Of a stretch of 64,000 bases of DNA, positions 1 through 12,474 are shown piece by piece. The notes beneath the pieces are model-generated. The model searched no databases. It saw only the letters and a list, made by a program, of their open reading frames with translations, and had not been told where the DNA came from. This DNA comes from Rhodocyclaceae bacterium (GTDB taxonomy: Bacteria > Pseudomonadota > Gammaproteobacteria > Burkholderiales > Ga0077523): NCBI GenBank assembly GCA_020248405.1, contig JADCHQ010000009.1:29058-93057 (forward strand), in the 5' to 3' direction. Made by a program: the position numbers and the translations under genes. Numbering within the stretch: position 1 is the first letter of the stretch; the number at the start of each line of letters is the position of its first letter.

Positions 1-450
1 TCAGGATTCGTGGCCGGCGACCAGCAGGTGCTGCGGCAATTCGCCCTCTACCGCACCTATCACGGCAGCGCCATGAGCCCTGCGGTGCAGGCGGCCAGCG
101 CTGCCGCCTGGCGGGACGAAGCCCACGTTCGCGACAATCGCCGGCAATACCGCGAGAAATTCGACGCCGTCATCCCGATCCTGTCCCGGGTCATGCCCGT
201 GTCGCGTCCCGACGCCGCCTTCTACCTGTGGCTTCACGTTGGCGCGGACGACACGCGCTTCGCCCAGGATTTGCTCGCCCATTACAATGTGTCCGTGCTT
301 CCTGGCAGTTATCTCGCGCGTGAGGCCCATGGCGTCAATCCCGGCGCCGGGTTCGTGCGCGTGGCGCTGGTGGCACCCCTGGACGAGTGCACCGAAGCCG
401 CGCACCGCATGGCGGATCTGCTGGTCAGCAACTCGAACGACCGTCCGTAA
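1..450 (+). CDS. dapC: Succinyldiaminopimelate transaminase, C-terminal part (partial)
   Basis: Only the last 149 codons are inside the window; the frame is open from base 1 ([14 protein letters not shown]...). The fragment has the look of the C-terminal domain of a fold-type I PLP aminotransferase, including [11 protein letters not shown] and the arginine-containing stretch [12 protein letters not shown] that normally contacts the substrate carboxylate. The lysine of the PLP Schiff base would lie upstream, outside the window. The assignment to DapC (N-succinyl-LL-DAP to the keto acid, lysine and peptidoglycan precursor pathway) rests on this plus dapD starting 17 bp downstream and dapE two genes later, a usual betaproteobacterial order. 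Another class I aminotransferase cannot be excluded from the fragment. Confidence 0.8.
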   Translation, partial: SGFVAGDQQVLRQFALYRTYHGSAMSPAVQAASAAAWRDEAHVRDNRRQYREKFDAVIPILSRVMPVSRPDAAFYLWLHVGADDTRFAQDLLAHYNVSVLPGSYLAREAHGVNPGAGFVRVALVAPLDECTEAAHRMADLLVSNSNDRP

Positions 451-467
451 TTACCTTCCGAGAGCCT

Positions 468-1289
468 ATGTCCGACCTTGCCAGCATCGTGGAAGAAGCG
501 TGGGAGACCCGCGCGAACCTCAATCCCGCCACCGCGCCAGCCGCCCTGCGGGCTGCCGTGGAGGAAACCATCGCCGGCCTAGACGCCGGACGGCTGCGCG
601 TGGCGGAAAAGCGGGGCGAGGAATGGTTCACGCACCAGTGGATCAAGAAAGCCGTTCTGCTGTCCTTCCGGCTTGCCGACAATGGCGTGATCCGTGACGG
701 ATACACCAACTACTTCGACAAGGTTGCCCCGAAATTCGCCGGTTATGGCGAGGCCGATTTCCGTGCTGGGGGCTTTCGCGTCGTACCCCCAGCCGCGGTT
801 CGGCGCGGCTCCTTCATCGCGCGCAACGTGGTGCTCATGCCTTCGTACGTGAACATCGGGGCCTACGTGGACGAGGGCACCATGGTGGACACCTGGGCCA
901 CCGTGGGTTCCTGCGCCCAGATCGGCCGCAACGTACATCTTTCGGGTGGCGTGGGTATCGGCGGGGTGCTCGAGCCGGTTCAGGCCAACCCAACCATCAT
1001 CGAGGACGACTGTTTCATCGGCGCGCGCTCCGAGATTGTGGAGGGCGTGGTGGTAGGTGCGGGCTCGGTGATCTCGATGGGCGTCTACATTGGCCAGAGC
1101 ACCAAGATCTACGACCGGGAAACCGGCCAGGTGAGCTACGGGCGGGTGCCGCCCGGCTCGGTGGTGGTATCGGGCAACCTCCCCTCCGCTGATGGACGCT
1201 ACAGCCTCTATTGCGCCGTCATCGTCAAGAAGGTGGATGCGGGTACCCGCGCCAAGACCAGCATCAACGACCTGCTTCGCGGCGACTGA
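468..1289 (+). CDS. dapD: Tetrahydrodipicolinate N-succinyltransferase DapD
   Basis: Encodes 273 aa, the normal size for DapD, which succinylates tetrahydrodipicolinate using succinyl-CoA in the cytoplasmic lysine/DAP pathway. The middle and C-terminal parts show the irregular hexapeptide pattern of a left-handed beta-helix ([20 protein letters not shown], then [19 protein letters not shown]). The N-terminus ([15 protein letters not shown]) and the end ([16 protein letters not shown]) are characteristic. The ATG at 468 is chosen over the longer open frame because it matches the family start. It lies between dapC and the pilU-like gene and is probably co-transcribed with them. Confidence 0.96.
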   Translation: MSDLASIVEEAWETRANLNPATAPAALRAAVEETIAGLDAGRLRVAEKRGEEWFTHQWIKKAVLLSFRLADNGVIRDGYTNYFDKVAPKFAGYGEADFRAGGFRVVPPAAVRRGSFIARNVVLMPSYVNIGAYVDEGTMVDTWATVGSCAQIGRNVHLSGGVGIGGVLEPVQANPTIIEDDCFIGARSEIVEGVVVGAGSVISMGVYIGQSTKIYDRETGQVSYGRVPPGSVVVSGNLPSADGRYSLYCAVIVKKVDAGTRAKTSINDLLRGD

Positions 1290-1321
1290 ACCTTCAAGCG
1301 AACCGTACCGGAGATATCCCC

Positions 1322-3621
<2,300 letters not shown>

Positions 3622-3683
3622 AGCGTCCGGGCAACCGGCGCGCCGGCGGTGCTCCTGCTGGCGAAGCCAACGGTCCGCGGGTA

Positions 3684-4553
3684 ATGACGCTTCGCCAGTG
3701 GCGCCAAGGGGCCGTGGCGCGGTTGCGCAGGGCGCCAGTGTTCTTCGGCCACGGCTACCCCAATGCCGGTGCCGAAGCCGATGCGCTGCTCGCCTGGGTC
3801 ACGTGCGCCGGGCCGGGGGTGTCGCGTGAAGGGCTCGATACGGTGCTCAGCGCAGAGCAGCGCCTCCGCCTCGACGAGGCCTTGCGCCATCGCATTGAAC
3901 AACGCCTGCCCGTCCCCTACGTTACGGGAGAGGCCTGGATCGGTCCATTGCGGTTCGAGGTGACCCCGCAGGTGTTGATCCCGCGGTCGTTCATAGGCGA
4001 GTTGCTGCTGGAAGGTCTCGATCCGTGGATCGCCGACCCAGCGCGGGTTTTGCGCGCCCTCGACCTGTGCACCGGATCCGGGTGTCTCGCGATCCTGCTG
4101 GCGCTGGCTTTTCCCGGCGCCACGGTGGATGCCAGCGATGTTTCCGCAGCCGCCCTGGAGGTGGCCGAGCGAAACATCTTACGGCACGAACTGAGCGACC
4201 GCGTGCGGGCCCTGCGCTCGGACCTGTTCGCTGTACTCGCGGGGCGTCGCTACGACCTGATTGTCTCCAATCCACCCTATGTGGATGCAGCCGCCATGGC
4301 TGCGCTGCCGGCCGAATACCGTCACGAGCCTGCGCTGGCACTGGCGGGCGGCCTAGACGGGCTGACGCTGGTGGACGCCATCCTGCGCACCGCCCGCCAG
4401 CACCTTGAACCGGGCGGATTGCTGGTGCTGGAGGTGGGACATAACCGGGCGGCGCTGGAAGCGGCCTGGCCAGGACTGCCCTTCACGTGGCTCGACACCC
4501 ATGCGGGCGAAGACTTCGTGTGCCTGTTGCAACAGGAGGATCTGCCCGCCTGA
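3684..4553 (+). CDS. prmB: 50S ribosomal protein L3 N5-glutamine methyltransferase PrmB
   Basis: SAM-dependent methyltransferase of the HemK/PrmB family, which methylates a glutamine of ribosomal protein L3. The SAM-binding motif I is ALDLCTGSGCLAILLA and the family signature VSNPPY follows (VSNPPYVDAAAM). It also has the YVTGEAWIGPLRFEVTPQVLIPRS stretch before motif I, shared with PrmC; an N-terminus beginning near MTLRQWRQGAV with FFGHGYPNA favours PrmB. A GTG at 3618 overlapping the dapE stop would add 22 residues of low similarity; the ATG at 3684 is preferred but the start is uncertain. Confidence 0.88.
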   Translation: MTLRQWRQGAVARLRRAPVFFGHGYPNAGAEADALLAWVTCAGPGVSREGLDTVLSAEQRLRLDEALRHRIEQRLPVPYVTGEAWIGPLRFEVTPQVLIPRSFIGELLLEGLDPWIADPARVLRALDLCTGSGCLAILLALAFPGATVDASDVSAAALEVAERNILRHELSDRVRALRSDLFAVLAGRRYDLIVSNPPYVDAAAMAALPAEYRHEPALALAGGLDGLTLVDAILRTARQHLEPGGLLVLEVGHNRAALEAAWPGLPFTWLDTHAGEDFVCLLQQEDLPA

Positions 4554-4578
4554 CGGGCGGGGCCACTCCCGGCGCCAA

Positions 4579-5742
4579 CTAGCTGATGCCGCGAGGCTTG
4601 CGGGGCGGGCGTGACAGCGCAGCGCTGCGATGCTGTCCGGTGCCCTGGGGTCGACGGGCCTGGCGGGGCGCTTCTTCCGTGCGTTGGGAACGCACTTGCG
4701 AATCCGCTGCCCTCGCCTTGGGCTTCCCCGTGCTGGCGTCTCTTCCCGGGCGGGAGGCGCGTGCGGGCGGGCCCGGCATGGGAGCCACGGCGGTGGCCGC
4801 TTCCTCGCCGCCCGCCGCGAGCCACTCCAGCACCTTGCGCGTCTGCGTCTCGGTCAACTCCAAATGCTGGCCGCGCTTCAGGCGCGGCGGCATGTTGATG
4901 ACGCCGAAGCGGGTGCGCATGAGGCGGCTTACCCGCAAGCCGAGATGTTCGAACAGGCGCCGAACCAGGCGGTTGCGGCCCTCACGCACGATCACCCGGT
5001 ACCAGCGGTTGCGGCCGGTGCCGCCTTGCGGTTCGAGCACGTCGAGCCGCGCGGTACCGTCCTCCAGGGGCACGCCCGCGAGCAACGCCCGCTGCTGCTC
5101 GTCATCGAGTTCGCCCAGGATGCGCACGGCGTATTCGCGCTCCACCTGGAAGCGCGGGTGACTGAAGCGGTTGGCCAATTCGCCGGAGGTGGTGAACACC
5201 AGCAGGCCGCAGGTGTTGTAGTCGAGGCGGCCGATGGCGAGCCACTTGCCGCCGCGGATGGCTGGCAACCGGTCGAACACGCTGGCGCGGCCTTGGGGGT
5301 CGTCACGCGACACGATTTCCCCCTCCGGCTTGTGATACACGATCATGCGAGGCAACCGCGCCGACAGCTTGAAGCGCACCTGGCGCCGTCCCACCTTGAC
5401 CAAGTCCTCGGGCGACACCCGCATGCCCAGCGAGGCGGGTTTGCCATTCACCAGCACCTTGCCGGCACGGATCAACTCTTCCATGGCGCGCCGCGATCCG
5501 AAGCCCGCCTGGGCAAGCACCTTGTGAAGCTTCTGGCTGGCAGCCGGGCCAGGTGCAGCGGCAGACTCGGCATCCGCCGGGCGGGATGCCGCGCGGACTC
5601 GAGTGGCAGCCGTGTCGGACGAGCGGCCCCGCCCGCCCCGGGCCCGCACGGGCTCGTTGCCGTCCGCGGGCGGCAACGATGCCGGCTTGCGCCGGCCCCG
5701 CGATGGCGCTGGGGCCACAGAAGCAGTGCGGGTACGGGCCAT
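4579..5742 (-). CDS. rluB: 23S rRNA pseudouridine synthase, RsuA/RluB family
   Basis: A 387-aa protein with an S4 RNA-binding domain (KLHKVLAQAGFGSRRAMEELIRAGKVLVNG) followed by the pseudouridine synthase core with the catalytic-Asp motif IGRLDYNTCGLLVFT. The family modifies U2605 of 23S rRNA in E. coli (RluB). It carries basic, low-complexity tails at both ends (Arg/Ala/Pro-rich), which are common in betaproteobacterial RluB. The start ATG at 5742 (MARTRTASV) lies one base after the recR stop, so translation is likely coupled to recR. RsuA or RluE would be alternative members; the extended tails favour RluB. Confidence 0.9.
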   Translation of the reverse strand: MARTRTASVAPAPSRGRRKPASLPPADGNEPVRARGGRGRSSDTAATRVRAASRPADAESAAAPGPAASQKLHKVLAQAGFGSRRAMEELIRAGKVLVNGKPASLGMRVSPEDLVKVGRRQVRFKLSARLPRMIVYHKPEGEIVSRDDPQGRASVFDRLPAIRGGKWLAIGRLDYNTCGLLVFTTSGELANRFSHPRFQVEREYAVRILGELDDEQQRALLAGVPLEDGTARLDVLEPQGGTGRNRWYRVIVREGRNRLVRRLFEHLGLRVSRLMRTRFGVINMPPRLKRGQHLELTETQTRKVLEWLAAGGEEAATAVAPMPGPPARASRPGRDASTGKPKARAADSQVRSQRTEEAPRQARRPQGTGQHRSAALSRPPRKPRGIS

Positions 5743-5743
5743 G

Positions 5744-6343
5744 TCAGGCCAGCGCCCGGCGTTCGAACATGGCCTGGGCAAGGGTGCCGCTGTCCACGTG
5801 TTCCAGTTCGCCGCCCACGGGAAGACCGCGTGCGATGCGGGTGATCTTCAGCCCGCGGCTGCGCAACAGCTCCGACAGGTAGTGAGAGGTTGCCTCCCCC
5901 TCCACGGTAAAGTTGGTAGCCAGGATCACCTCCTGCACCGTGCCGTCGCAGGCGCGCTTCACCAGACGATCGAGATGCAGCTCGCGCGGGCCCACGCCAT
6001 CCAGCGGCGAGAGGCGCCCCAGCAACACGAAATACAGCCCGCCGTAGGCCAGGGTCTGCTCCATGCGCAACAGATCGGCGGGACTTTCCACCACGCACAG
6101 CTTGGCGGCGTCGCGGCGCGCGGAGGTGCACAGCTCGCACACCGGCTGCTCGCTGAAATTGTTGCAGCGGTCGCAGTGGCGGATGCGCTCCAGCGCCCGC
6201 CCCAAGGCGGCTCCGAGCCGCGCCGCGCCGTCTCGGTCACGCTGCAGCAGATGGTAGGCCATGCGTTGGGCGGACTTGGGCCCCACGCCAGGCAAGGCGC
6301 GCAGGGCATCGATGAGCGATTGCAGTGCTGCGGAGGGTTCCAT
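5744..6343 (-). CDS. recR: Recombination mediator RecR
   Basis: A 199-aa protein of standard length. N-terminal helix-hairpin-helix ([20 protein letters not shown]), a four-cysteine zinc finger (CDRC...CELC) and a Toprim domain ([16 protein letters not shown], then [11 protein letters not shown]). RecR with RecO loads RecA at SSB-coated gaps. It sits downstream of ebfC and dnaX, the widespread dnaX-ebfC-recR arrangement, and upstream of rluB with a 1-bp gap. Confidence 0.96.
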   Translation of the reverse strand: MEPSAALQSLIDALRALPGVGPKSAQRMAYHLLQRDRDGAARLGAALGRALERIRHCDRCNNFSEQPVCELCTSARRDAAKLCVVESPADLLRMEQTLAYGGLYFVLLGRLSPLDGVGPRELHLDRLVKRACDGTVQEVILATNFTVEGEATSHYLSELLRSRGLKITRIARGLPVGGELEHVDSGTLAQAMFERRALA

Positions 6344-6390
6344 GGGGTGTCTGACACCAGCGGCGGCGCTGGTGATGACCAGCAGCAGGC

Positions 6391-6717
6391 CTAGAAGGGC
6401 ATCTTGAAGCCTGGCGGCAGCGGCAAGCCGGCGGTTACGGCGGCCATGCGCTCCTGGGCCGTGGACTCGGCCTTGCGCACCGCGTCGTTGAAGGCAGCCG
6501 CCACCAGATCCTCGAGCATGTCGCGGTCATCGCCCAACAGGCTCGGGTCGATGGCCACCCGCTTCACGTCGTGGCGGCACGTCATGGTGACCTTTACCAG
6601 GCCGGCGCCCGACTGGCCTTCCACCTCCACGGTGGCCAGTTGCTCCTGAACGCGCTTCATGCTGTCCTGCATCTGCTGGGCCTGCTTCATGAGGCCGGCG
6701 AGCTGATTCTTGATCAT
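6391..6717 (-). CDS. ebfC: Nucleoid-associated protein, YbaB/EbfC family
   Basis: A 108-aa DNA-binding protein that forms dimers and is encoded between dnaX and recR in most bacteria. The N-terminal helix is rich in Gln/Met/Lys ([22 protein letters not shown]) and the core [25 protein letters not shown] is typical. The start ATG at 6717 overlaps the dnaX stop by 4 bp (ATGA), so translation is coupled. A longer upstream open frame has no family similarity. Confidence 0.94.
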   Translation of the reverse strand: MIKNQLAGLMKQAQQMQDSMKRVQEQLATVEVEGQSGAGLVKVTMTCRHDVKRVAIDPSLLGDDRDMLEDLVAAAFNDAVRKAESTAQERMAAVTAGLPLPPGFKMPF

Positions 6718-8381
6718 GGGCTTCCTTTCTGGGATTGGATGCGGGAGCCCTCGACGGGGCGAATGGAGCCTTCGACCACGCGGCCGTCGAATTGCTCCAC
6801 CAACTCGCGCACGAAGGGATCGGACTCTATGGCGCTGCGAGCCTGCTGCTGCAACTGTTCGCGCTCGCGCGTTTCGCGGGCCGCCAGGGTCTCGCCTTGC
6901 GCGGCGGGATCCACCCGCACGTCGATGCGAAGGCTGCCGTAGCGTTCTTCCAGGCTGGCACGCAATTTGTCGCGCCACGCCGCGTCGCTCAGGTGGCGGG
7001 ACGACTCGGGCACGGCCAGCACCAAGTGGCCCGGCGCCGAAGACACCACCACCGCCTGCTCGCCGAGCATGCGCGCCTGCCCCGGGCGCAGCGAAGCCAC
7101 CACGTCCGGCCAGGACGCGGCCTCGATGGGCGCCGCCACGGCCACGGCCAGCCCGCCGCCGGATAGCTCCGCGGGTGGCGGCGCCGAGGGCGCTGCCGCC
7201 GCTTGCGGCGCGCTGGCAGGCGCCGCGGTGGCCGGGCCATGGGACGCGCCAGAGCCACCGCGCGCAGGCACCGCCCCACGGCGCCCGTCGCCCTCGGGCG
7301 GCACCGGTGCGAAGGCCAGCATGCGCAGCAGCGTCATGGTGAAGCCGCCAAATTCGTCGGGGGCCAAGGGAAGATCGGCACGCCCGCGCAGGGCAATCTG
7401 GTAGTGGAGCTGCACGTCCTCGGGCGAAAGACGCCCGGCGAGGCTCAGGAGACGGGCACGTTCGGGCTCGTCGTCGGCAATGGCCGAGGGCACGGCCTGG
7501 GCAACGGCCAGCCGCTGCAGCAGCGCCGCCAAGTCAGCCAGTGCGGTTTCGAAGGAAAGCCCTCGCGATTCGAGGCCGCCCGCGAGGTCCATGAGCCCCG
7601 GGCCGTCGGCTGCCACCAGCCGCTCCAGCAAGTCGAACAGCCAGGTGGCATCCACCGCGCCGAGCATTCCGCGCACCGCCGACTCGTCCACGCGGCCTCC
7701 GCCATGGGCGATGGCCTGGTCGAGCAGGCTCAACCCGTCGCGCAGGCTGCCGCTGGCGGCGCGGGCCAGCAATGCCGTGGCCGCCCCATCGAAGGCTACC
7801 GACTCCTGGGCCAGCACGGCTTCGAGACGCTCGCGCACCACCGCGGGAGGCATCTGCTTGAGGGAAAACTGCAGGCAGCGCGACAGCACCGTCACCGGTA
7901 CCCGATGGGCATCGGTGGTGGCGAGGATGAACTTCACGTGGGCGGGCGGTTCCTCCAGCGTCTTGAGCATGGCGTTGAAGGCATTGCGGGAAAGCATGTG
8001 CACTTCGTCGATGATGTAGACCTTGAAGCGGCCCGCGGTGGGGGCATAGAGCGCGTTCTCCAGCAGCTCGCGCATGTTGTCCACCTGGGTGTTGGAGGCG
8101 GCGTCGAGCTCCAGAAGGTCGATGAAGCGGCCGGTGTCGATCTCCCGGCAGGCGCCGCAGACGCCGCACGGCGTCGAGGTGACGCCGGTCTCGCAGTTCA
8201 GGCACTTGGCAACAATGCGCGCCAGGGTGGTCTTGCCCACCCCGCGGGTGCCGGTGAACAGGTACGCGTGGTGCAGACGCCCGGTGTCCAGGGCATTGGA
8301 CAGGGCGCGCACCACGTGCTCCTGACCGACCACGTCCGCAAAGGAACGTGGCCGGTACTTGCGCGCCAGCGCCAGGCTCAT
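6714..8381 (-). CDS. dnaX: DNA polymerase III subunits gamma/tau
   Basis: A 555-aa clamp-loader ATPase. The N-terminus [23 protein letters not shown] is the standard DnaX start, with Walker [10 protein letters not shown], a zinc module (CLNCETG...CGVCGAC), Walker B IIDEVHML and SRC motif ([11 protein letters not shown]). The C-terminal half is Ala/Pro-rich and then returns to a tau-like domain that contacts DnaE/DnaB. An in-frame upstream start at 8423 would add 14 residues and run into the SRP RNA gene, so the ATG at 8381 is chosen. No obvious A-rich slippery heptamer for gamma production was noticed. Confidence 0.95.
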   Translation of the reverse strand: MSLALARKYRPRSFADVVGQEHVVRALSNALDTGRLHHAYLFTGTRGVGKTTLARIVAKCLNCETGVTSTPCGVCGACREIDTGRFIDLLELDAASNTQVDNMRELLENALYAPTAGRFKVYIIDEVHMLSRNAFNAMLKTLEEPPAHVKFILATTDAHRVPVTVLSRCLQFSLKQMPPAVVRERLEAVLAQESVAFDGAATALLARAASGSLRDGLSLLDQAIAHGGGRVDESAVRGMLGAVDATWLFDLLERLVAADGPGLMDLAGGLESRGLSFETALADLAALLQRLAVAQAVPSAIADDEPERARLLSLAGRLSPEDVQLHYQIALRGRADLPLAPDEFGGFTMTLLRMLAFAPVPPEGDGRRGAVPARGGSGASHGPATAAPASAPQAAAAPSAPPPAELSGGGLAVAVAAPIEAASWPDVVASLRPGQARMLGEQAVVVSSAPGHLVLAVPESSRHLSDAAWRDKLRASLEERYGSLRIDVRVDPAAQGETLAARETREREQLQQQARSAIESDPFVRELVEQFDGRVVEGSIRPVEGSRIQSQKGSP

Positions 8382-8402
8382 GGGCTCGGCGCGCTCATGG
8401 GT

Positions 8403-8498
8403 GGCGAGCCTTGCCCCCGGCACTTGCAGTGAGCGGCTGTGGCTGCTTCCTTCCGGACCTGACCAGGTTCACCGCGCTGCAATGCGGGGAGGCCCGCC
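8403..8498 (-). ncRNA. ffs: Signal recognition particle RNA (4.5S RNA, small bacterial type)
   Basis: Read on the minus strand, this stretch contains the invariant SRP domain IV apical region, GUCAGGUCCGGAAGGAAGCA, including the GGAA tetraloop and the asymmetric loop that binds Ffh. The ends pair: 5' GGCGGGCC (8498-8491) with 3' GGCUCGCC (8410-8403), giving an 8-bp terminal helix with one G-U and about 96 nt total. The gene is 21 bp upstream of dnaX on the same strand, a synteny known from several bacterial groups. The exact 5' and 3' ends are inferred from the pairing. Confidence 0.95.
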
Positions 8499-8513
8499 AT
8501 TGGACAAAAGTGG

Positions 8514-10028
8514 TCACGCTGTGACCACGGGAATCTTGCCGATGCGCTGTTGCCACTCGCGCGGACCGGTCTGGTGCACCGATGCGCCCGCCGAGTCCAC
8601 GGCCACCGTGACCGGCATGTCGCGCACCTCGAATTCGTAAATGGCTTCCATCCCCAAGTCCTGGAAGGCTACCACGCGGGCCGCCTTAATGGCTTTGGAA
8701 ACGAGATAGGCAGCCCCGCCCACCGCCATGAGGTAGACGGCGCGATTGTCGCGGATGGCGGCGATGGCCTCGGGGCCGCGCTCGGCCTTGCCCACCATGC
8801 CCAGCAGCCCGGTCTTCTCGAGCATGGTGCGGGTGAATTTGTCCATGCGCGTGGCCGTGGTGGGGCCGGCGGGGCCCACCACTTCGTCGCGCACCGGATC
8901 CACCGGACCCACGTAGTAGATGAAGCGCCCGCGGAAGTCCACGGGCAGCGGCTCCCCGCGGGCGAGCATGTCCACCATGCGCTTGTGGGCCGCATCGCGC
9001 CCGGTGAGCAACCGGCCGTTGAGCAGCAGCACTTCACCAGGCTTCCAGGCGGCCGCTTCCTCGCGGGTGACGGTGTCCAGGTTCACACGCCGCCCGGCCG
9101 ACGCGTCGTAGGCAAAGTCGGGCCATTCGGAGAGATCGGGCGGGTCGAGCTGCGCGGGCCCCGAGCCGTCGAGGACGAAATGCACGTGGCGCGTGGCCGC
9201 GCAGTTGGGAATCATGGCCACGGGCAGGCTGGCCGCGTGGGTGGGGTAGTCGCGGATCTTCACGTCGAGCACGGTGGTGAGACCGCCCAGGCCCTGGGCG
9301 CCGATCCCCAGGGCGTTGACCTTGTCGAAGATCTCGAGGCGCAGCTCATCGAGGCGGTTGGACGGGCCCCGGGCCGCGAGTTCCACCATGTCGATGGGTT
9401 CCATGAGTGACTCCTTGGCCAGCAGCATGGCCTTCTCCGCGGTGCCGCCGATGCCGATGCCCAGGATGCCTGGCGGGCACCAGCCCGCACCCATGGAAGG
9501 CACCGTCTTCACCACCCAGTCCACGATGGAATCAGACGGGTTGAGCATGGTGAACTTGCTCTTGTTTTCGGAACCGCCGCCCTTGGCCGCCACCTCCACC
9601 TCCACGGTGTCTCCCGGCACGAGGGACACGTGGATCACGGCCGGGGTGTTGTCCCGGGTGTTGCGGCGGGCGCCGGCCGGATCGGCCAGAACCGAGGCGC
9701 GCAGCCGGTTGTCAGGGTTCAGGTAGGCCCGGCGCACGCCTTCGTTGACCATGTCCTCCAGGCTCAGGGTGGCGTCCCAGCGCACATTCATGCCCACGCG
9801 GAGAAACACGTTGACGATGCCCGTGTCCTGGCAGATGGGCCGGTGCCCGGTGGCGCACATGCGCGAGTTCACCAGGATCTGGGCCATGGCATCGCGGGCG
9901 GCCGCGGATTGCTCGCGCTCCCAGGCGCGCCGCAGGTTGCGGATGAAATCGGCGGGGTGGTAATAGGAGATGAACTGCAGGGCGTCGGCGACGCTCGCGA
10001 TCAGGTCGTCCTGACGGATGGTGGCCAT
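8514..10028 (-). CDS. fumA: Class I fumarate hydratase (iron-sulfur type)
   Basis: A 504-aa fusion-type fumarase (alpha domain TtdA-like, beta domain TtdB-like) that hydrates fumarate to malate in the TCA cycle. Cysteines positioned as [4Fe-4S] ligands are seen in GHRPICQDTG, GAGWCPPGILG and IPNCAATRH. The beta domain has GRLLTGRDAAHKRM and GPAGPTTATRMDKFT. The ATG at 10028 (MATIRQDDLIASVADALQFISYYHP) is the family start. It is divergent from acsA across about 230 bp. It could also serve mesaconate or tartrate, but the full-length fusion favours fumarase. Confidence 0.93.
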   Translation of the reverse strand: MATIRQDDLIASVADALQFISYYHPADFIRNLRRAWEREQSAAARDAMAQILVNSRMCATGHRPICQDTGIVNVFLRVGMNVRWDATLSLEDMVNEGVRRAYLNPDNRLRASVLADPAGARRNTRDNTPAVIHVSLVPGDTVEVEVAAKGGGSENKSKFTMLNPSDSIVDWVVKTVPSMGAGWCPPGILGIGIGGTAEKAMLLAKESLMEPIDMVELAARGPSNRLDELRLEIFDKVNALGIGAQGLGGLTTVLDVKIRDYPTHAASLPVAMIPNCAATRHVHFVLDGSGPAQLDPPDLSEWPDFAYDASAGRRVNLDTVTREEAAAWKPGEVLLLNGRLLTGRDAAHKRMVDMLARGEPLPVDFRGRFIYYVGPVDPVRDEVVGPAGPTTATRMDKFTRTMLEKTGLLGMVGKAERGPEAIAAIRDNRAVYLMAVGGAAYLVSKAIKAARVVAFQDLGMEAIYEFEVRDMPVTVAVDSAGASVHQTGPREWQQRIGKIPVVTA

Positions 10029-10255
10029 GTCGAAAACCTGTTCAGGGGTGAAAAGCCCGGATCCAACGCGCGGCGCGGCGGGACTGGCAGCTTGGTAAGC
10101 AAGCACCGGATTATAGGCGAAGCCCTCTTCCGCAGGCCATGCGCAGGCCTCGATTGACGTGCATCAAGCGCGGCCCGAGCATTGCACCCTACAAACGCGC
10201 TTCGCCGCGCCCGGCCGGCGCACGGACCGACCAAGACCAACAATCGGAGGCATTC

Positions 10256-12235
10256 ATGTCCACCATCGAATCCGTCCTGCAGGAAAACCGGATCTTCGAA
10301 CCCCGCCCGGATTTTCTCGCCCAGGCCAGCATCAAGGGCATGGACGAATACCAGCGCCTGTGCGCCGAGGCCGACGCCGACTACGAGGGCTTCTGGGCGC
10401 GCCTCGCGCGCGAGCACATGCTGTGGCACAAGCCCTTCACCCAGGTGCTGGACCAGTCCAATCCGCCGTTCTTCAAGTGGTTCCAGGACGGCTTGCTCAA
10501 CGCCTCCTACAACTGCCTCGACCGCCACTTGCAGAGTCAGCCCGACAAGGTGGCGCTCATCTTCGAGGCCGACGACGAATCGGTGGCCAAGGTCACCTAC
10601 CGGCAGCTCTACCACCGCGTGTGCCAGTTCGCCAACGGCCTGAGGAAGCTCGGCATCGGCAAGGGCGACCGGGTGCTGGTGTACATGCCCATGTCCGTGG
10701 AGGCGGTGGTAGCCATGCAGGCCTGCGCCCGCATCGGTGCCACCCACTCGGTGGTGTTCGGCGGCTTCTCGGCCAAGAGCCTGCAGGAGCGCATCATCGA
10801 CGCGGGCGCCGTGGCGGTGATCTGCGCCGACGGGCAGTTCCGCGGCGGCAAGGCCCTGCCCCTGAAGCCGGCCGTGGACGAGGCCTTCGCCATGGGCGGC
10901 TGCGATGGCGTACGGCACGTGGTGGTCTACCGCCGCACCGAGGGCGACATCCACTTCCACGCCCCGCGCGACGTGTGGTGGCACGAGCTCGTACGCGACG
11001 AGCCCGAGGTATGCGAGCCCGAGTGGGTGGAGGCGGAGCACCCGCTGTTCATCCTCTACACCTCCGGCTCCACGGGCAAGCCCAAGGGGGTGCAGCACAG
11101 CACCGGCGGCTACCTGCTGCAAGCCATGCTCACCATGAAGTGGACCTTCGACCTGAAGCCCGACGACATCTTCTGGTGCACCGCCGACGTGGGCTGGGTG
11201 ACGGGCCATACCTATATCGCCTACGGGCCGCTGGCCTGCGGCGCCACGGAGATCGTGTTCGAGGGCGTGCCCACCTGGCCCGACGCGGGCCGCTTCTGGA
11301 AGATGATCCAGGATCACCGTGTCAGCATCTTCTACACCGCGCCCACCGCCATCCGCGCCCTCATCAAGGCCTCGGAGGCCACCCCCGCCTGCGCACCCGC
11401 GCGTTATGACCTCTCCTCGCTGCGGTTGCTGGGTTCGGTGGGCGAGCCCATCAACCCCGAGGCGTGGATGTGGTACCACACACAGGTGGGCGGTTCGCGC
11501 TGCCCCATCGTGGACACCTGGTGGCAGACCGAGACCGGCGGCCACATGATCAGCCCCCTACCTGGCGCCACGCCCTTGAAGCCCGGCTCCTGCACCTTCC
11601 CGTTGCCGGGCATCATGGCCGCCGTGGTGGACGAGACGGGCCAGGACGTGGAAAAGGGCAAGGGCGGCATCCTGGTGATCAAGAAGCCCTGGCCCTCCAT
11701 GATCCGCACAATCTGGGGTGATCCGGAGCGCTTCCGCAAGAGCTATTACCCCGAAGACTTCCAGGGCCGCTACTACCTGGCCGGCGATGGTGCCAACCGC
11801 GACGCCGACGGCTACTTCTGGATCATGGGCCGCATCGACGACGTGCTGAATGTTTCCGGCCACCGCCTGGGCACCATGGAGATCGAGTCGGCGCTGGTGT
11901 CCAACCCGCTGGTGGCCGAGGCCGCCGTGGTGGGCAAGCCGCACGACATCAAGGGCGAGGCGGTGGTGGCCTTCGTGGTGCTCAAGGGAGCGCGTCCAGA
12001 GGGCTCCGCCGCCCACGAAATCGCCACCACGCTGCGAAACTGGGTGGCCCAGGAAATCGGCCCCATAGCCAAGCCCGACGAGATACGCTTCGGCGACAAC
12101 CTGCCCAAGACCCGCTCCGGGAAGATCATGCGCCGTTTGCTGCGAGCCCTGGCCAAGGGCGAGGAGATCACCCAGGACGTGTCGACCCTAGAAAATCCGG
12201 CCATTCTCGCGCAGCTCAAACAGGCCGTGAAATAG
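10256..12235 (+). CDS. acsA: Acetyl-CoA synthetase
   Basis: A 659-aa AMP-forming acetate:CoA ligase. Core motifs are [11 protein letters not shown] (adenylate binding), [16 protein letters not shown], and the C-terminal [13 protein letters not shown] whose lysine is the usual regulatory acetylation site. The start ATG at 10256 follows a good ribosome binding site (CGGAGG). The [16 protein letters not shown] stretch and length favour acetyl- over propionyl-CoA synthetase. It is monocistronic, divergent from fumarase, and feeds acetate carbon to the TCA cycle. Confidence 0.96.
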   Translation: MSTIESVLQENRIFEPRPDFLAQASIKGMDEYQRLCAEADADYEGFWARLAREHMLWHKPFTQVLDQSNPPFFKWFQDGLLNASYNCLDRHLQSQPDKVALIFEADDESVAKVTYRQLYHRVCQFANGLRKLGIGKGDRVLVYMPMSVEAVVAMQACARIGATHSVVFGGFSAKSLQERIIDAGAVAVICADGQFRGGKALPLKPAVDEAFAMGGCDGVRHVVVYRRTEGDIHFHAPRDVWWHELVRDEPEVCEPEWVEAEHPLFILYTSGSTGKPKGVQHSTGGYLLQAMLTMKWTFDLKPDDIFWCTADVGWVTGHTYIAYGPLACGATEIVFEGVPTWPDAGRFWKMIQDHRVSIFYTAPTAIRALIKASEATPACAPARYDLSSLRLLGSVGEPINPEAWMWYHTQVGGSRCPIVDTWWQTETGGHMISPLPGATPLKPGSCTFPLPGIMAAVVDETGQDVEKGKGGILVIKKPWPSMIRTIWGDPERFRKSYYPEDFQGRYYLAGDGANRDADGYFWIMGRIDDVLNVSGHRLGTMEIESALVSNPLVAEAAVVGKPHDIKGEAVVAFVVLKGARPEGSAAHEIATTLRNWVAQEIGPIAKPDEIRFGDNLPKTRSGKIMRRLLRALAKGEEITQDVSTLENPAILAQLKQAVK

Positions 12236-12372
12236 CTGGCCGCGGCGGCGCCGGGCGGCGGCTTGGTTCTCTGCGCTTGCGCCTTTTGGTAGACTTCGCG
12301 CCCTTCGCGGGTTGTCCAACCACGGCGCCACCACCCGCGAAGGCTTGCAGCATCGGCCCTCGCGGGCCCAGC

Positions 12373-12463
12373 GGAGAGGTGGATGAGTGGTTTAAGTCGC
12401 ACGCCTGGAAAGCGTGTTTGGGGTAATACCCCAACGCGGGTTCGAATCCCGCCCTCTCCGCCA
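12373..12463 (+). tRNA. tRNA-Ser (anticodon GGA)
   Basis: A 91-nt class II tRNA. The acceptor stem GGAGAGG (12373-12379) pairs with CCTCTCC (12453-12459), then discriminator G and encoded CCA (12461-12463). Anticodon stem CACGC/GCGTG encloses the loop CTGGAAA, with GGA at 12407-12409. A long variable arm (TTGGGGTAATACCCCAA) is diagnostic of Ser, and the T arm contains GGTTCGAATCC. It reads UCC/UCU codons. Confidence 0.97.
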
Positions 12464-12474
12464 CCCTCCCGCCC

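Noticed and set aside
10001..11545. A 514-codon antisense open frame over acsA
   Set aside because: Shadow of acsA; no motifs, and it crosses the fumarase start region.
12373..12463. tRNA-Ser as attachment site of a second island
   Set aside because: No integrase or direct repeat of the tRNA 3' end was seen nearby; the flanking genes look like backbone.
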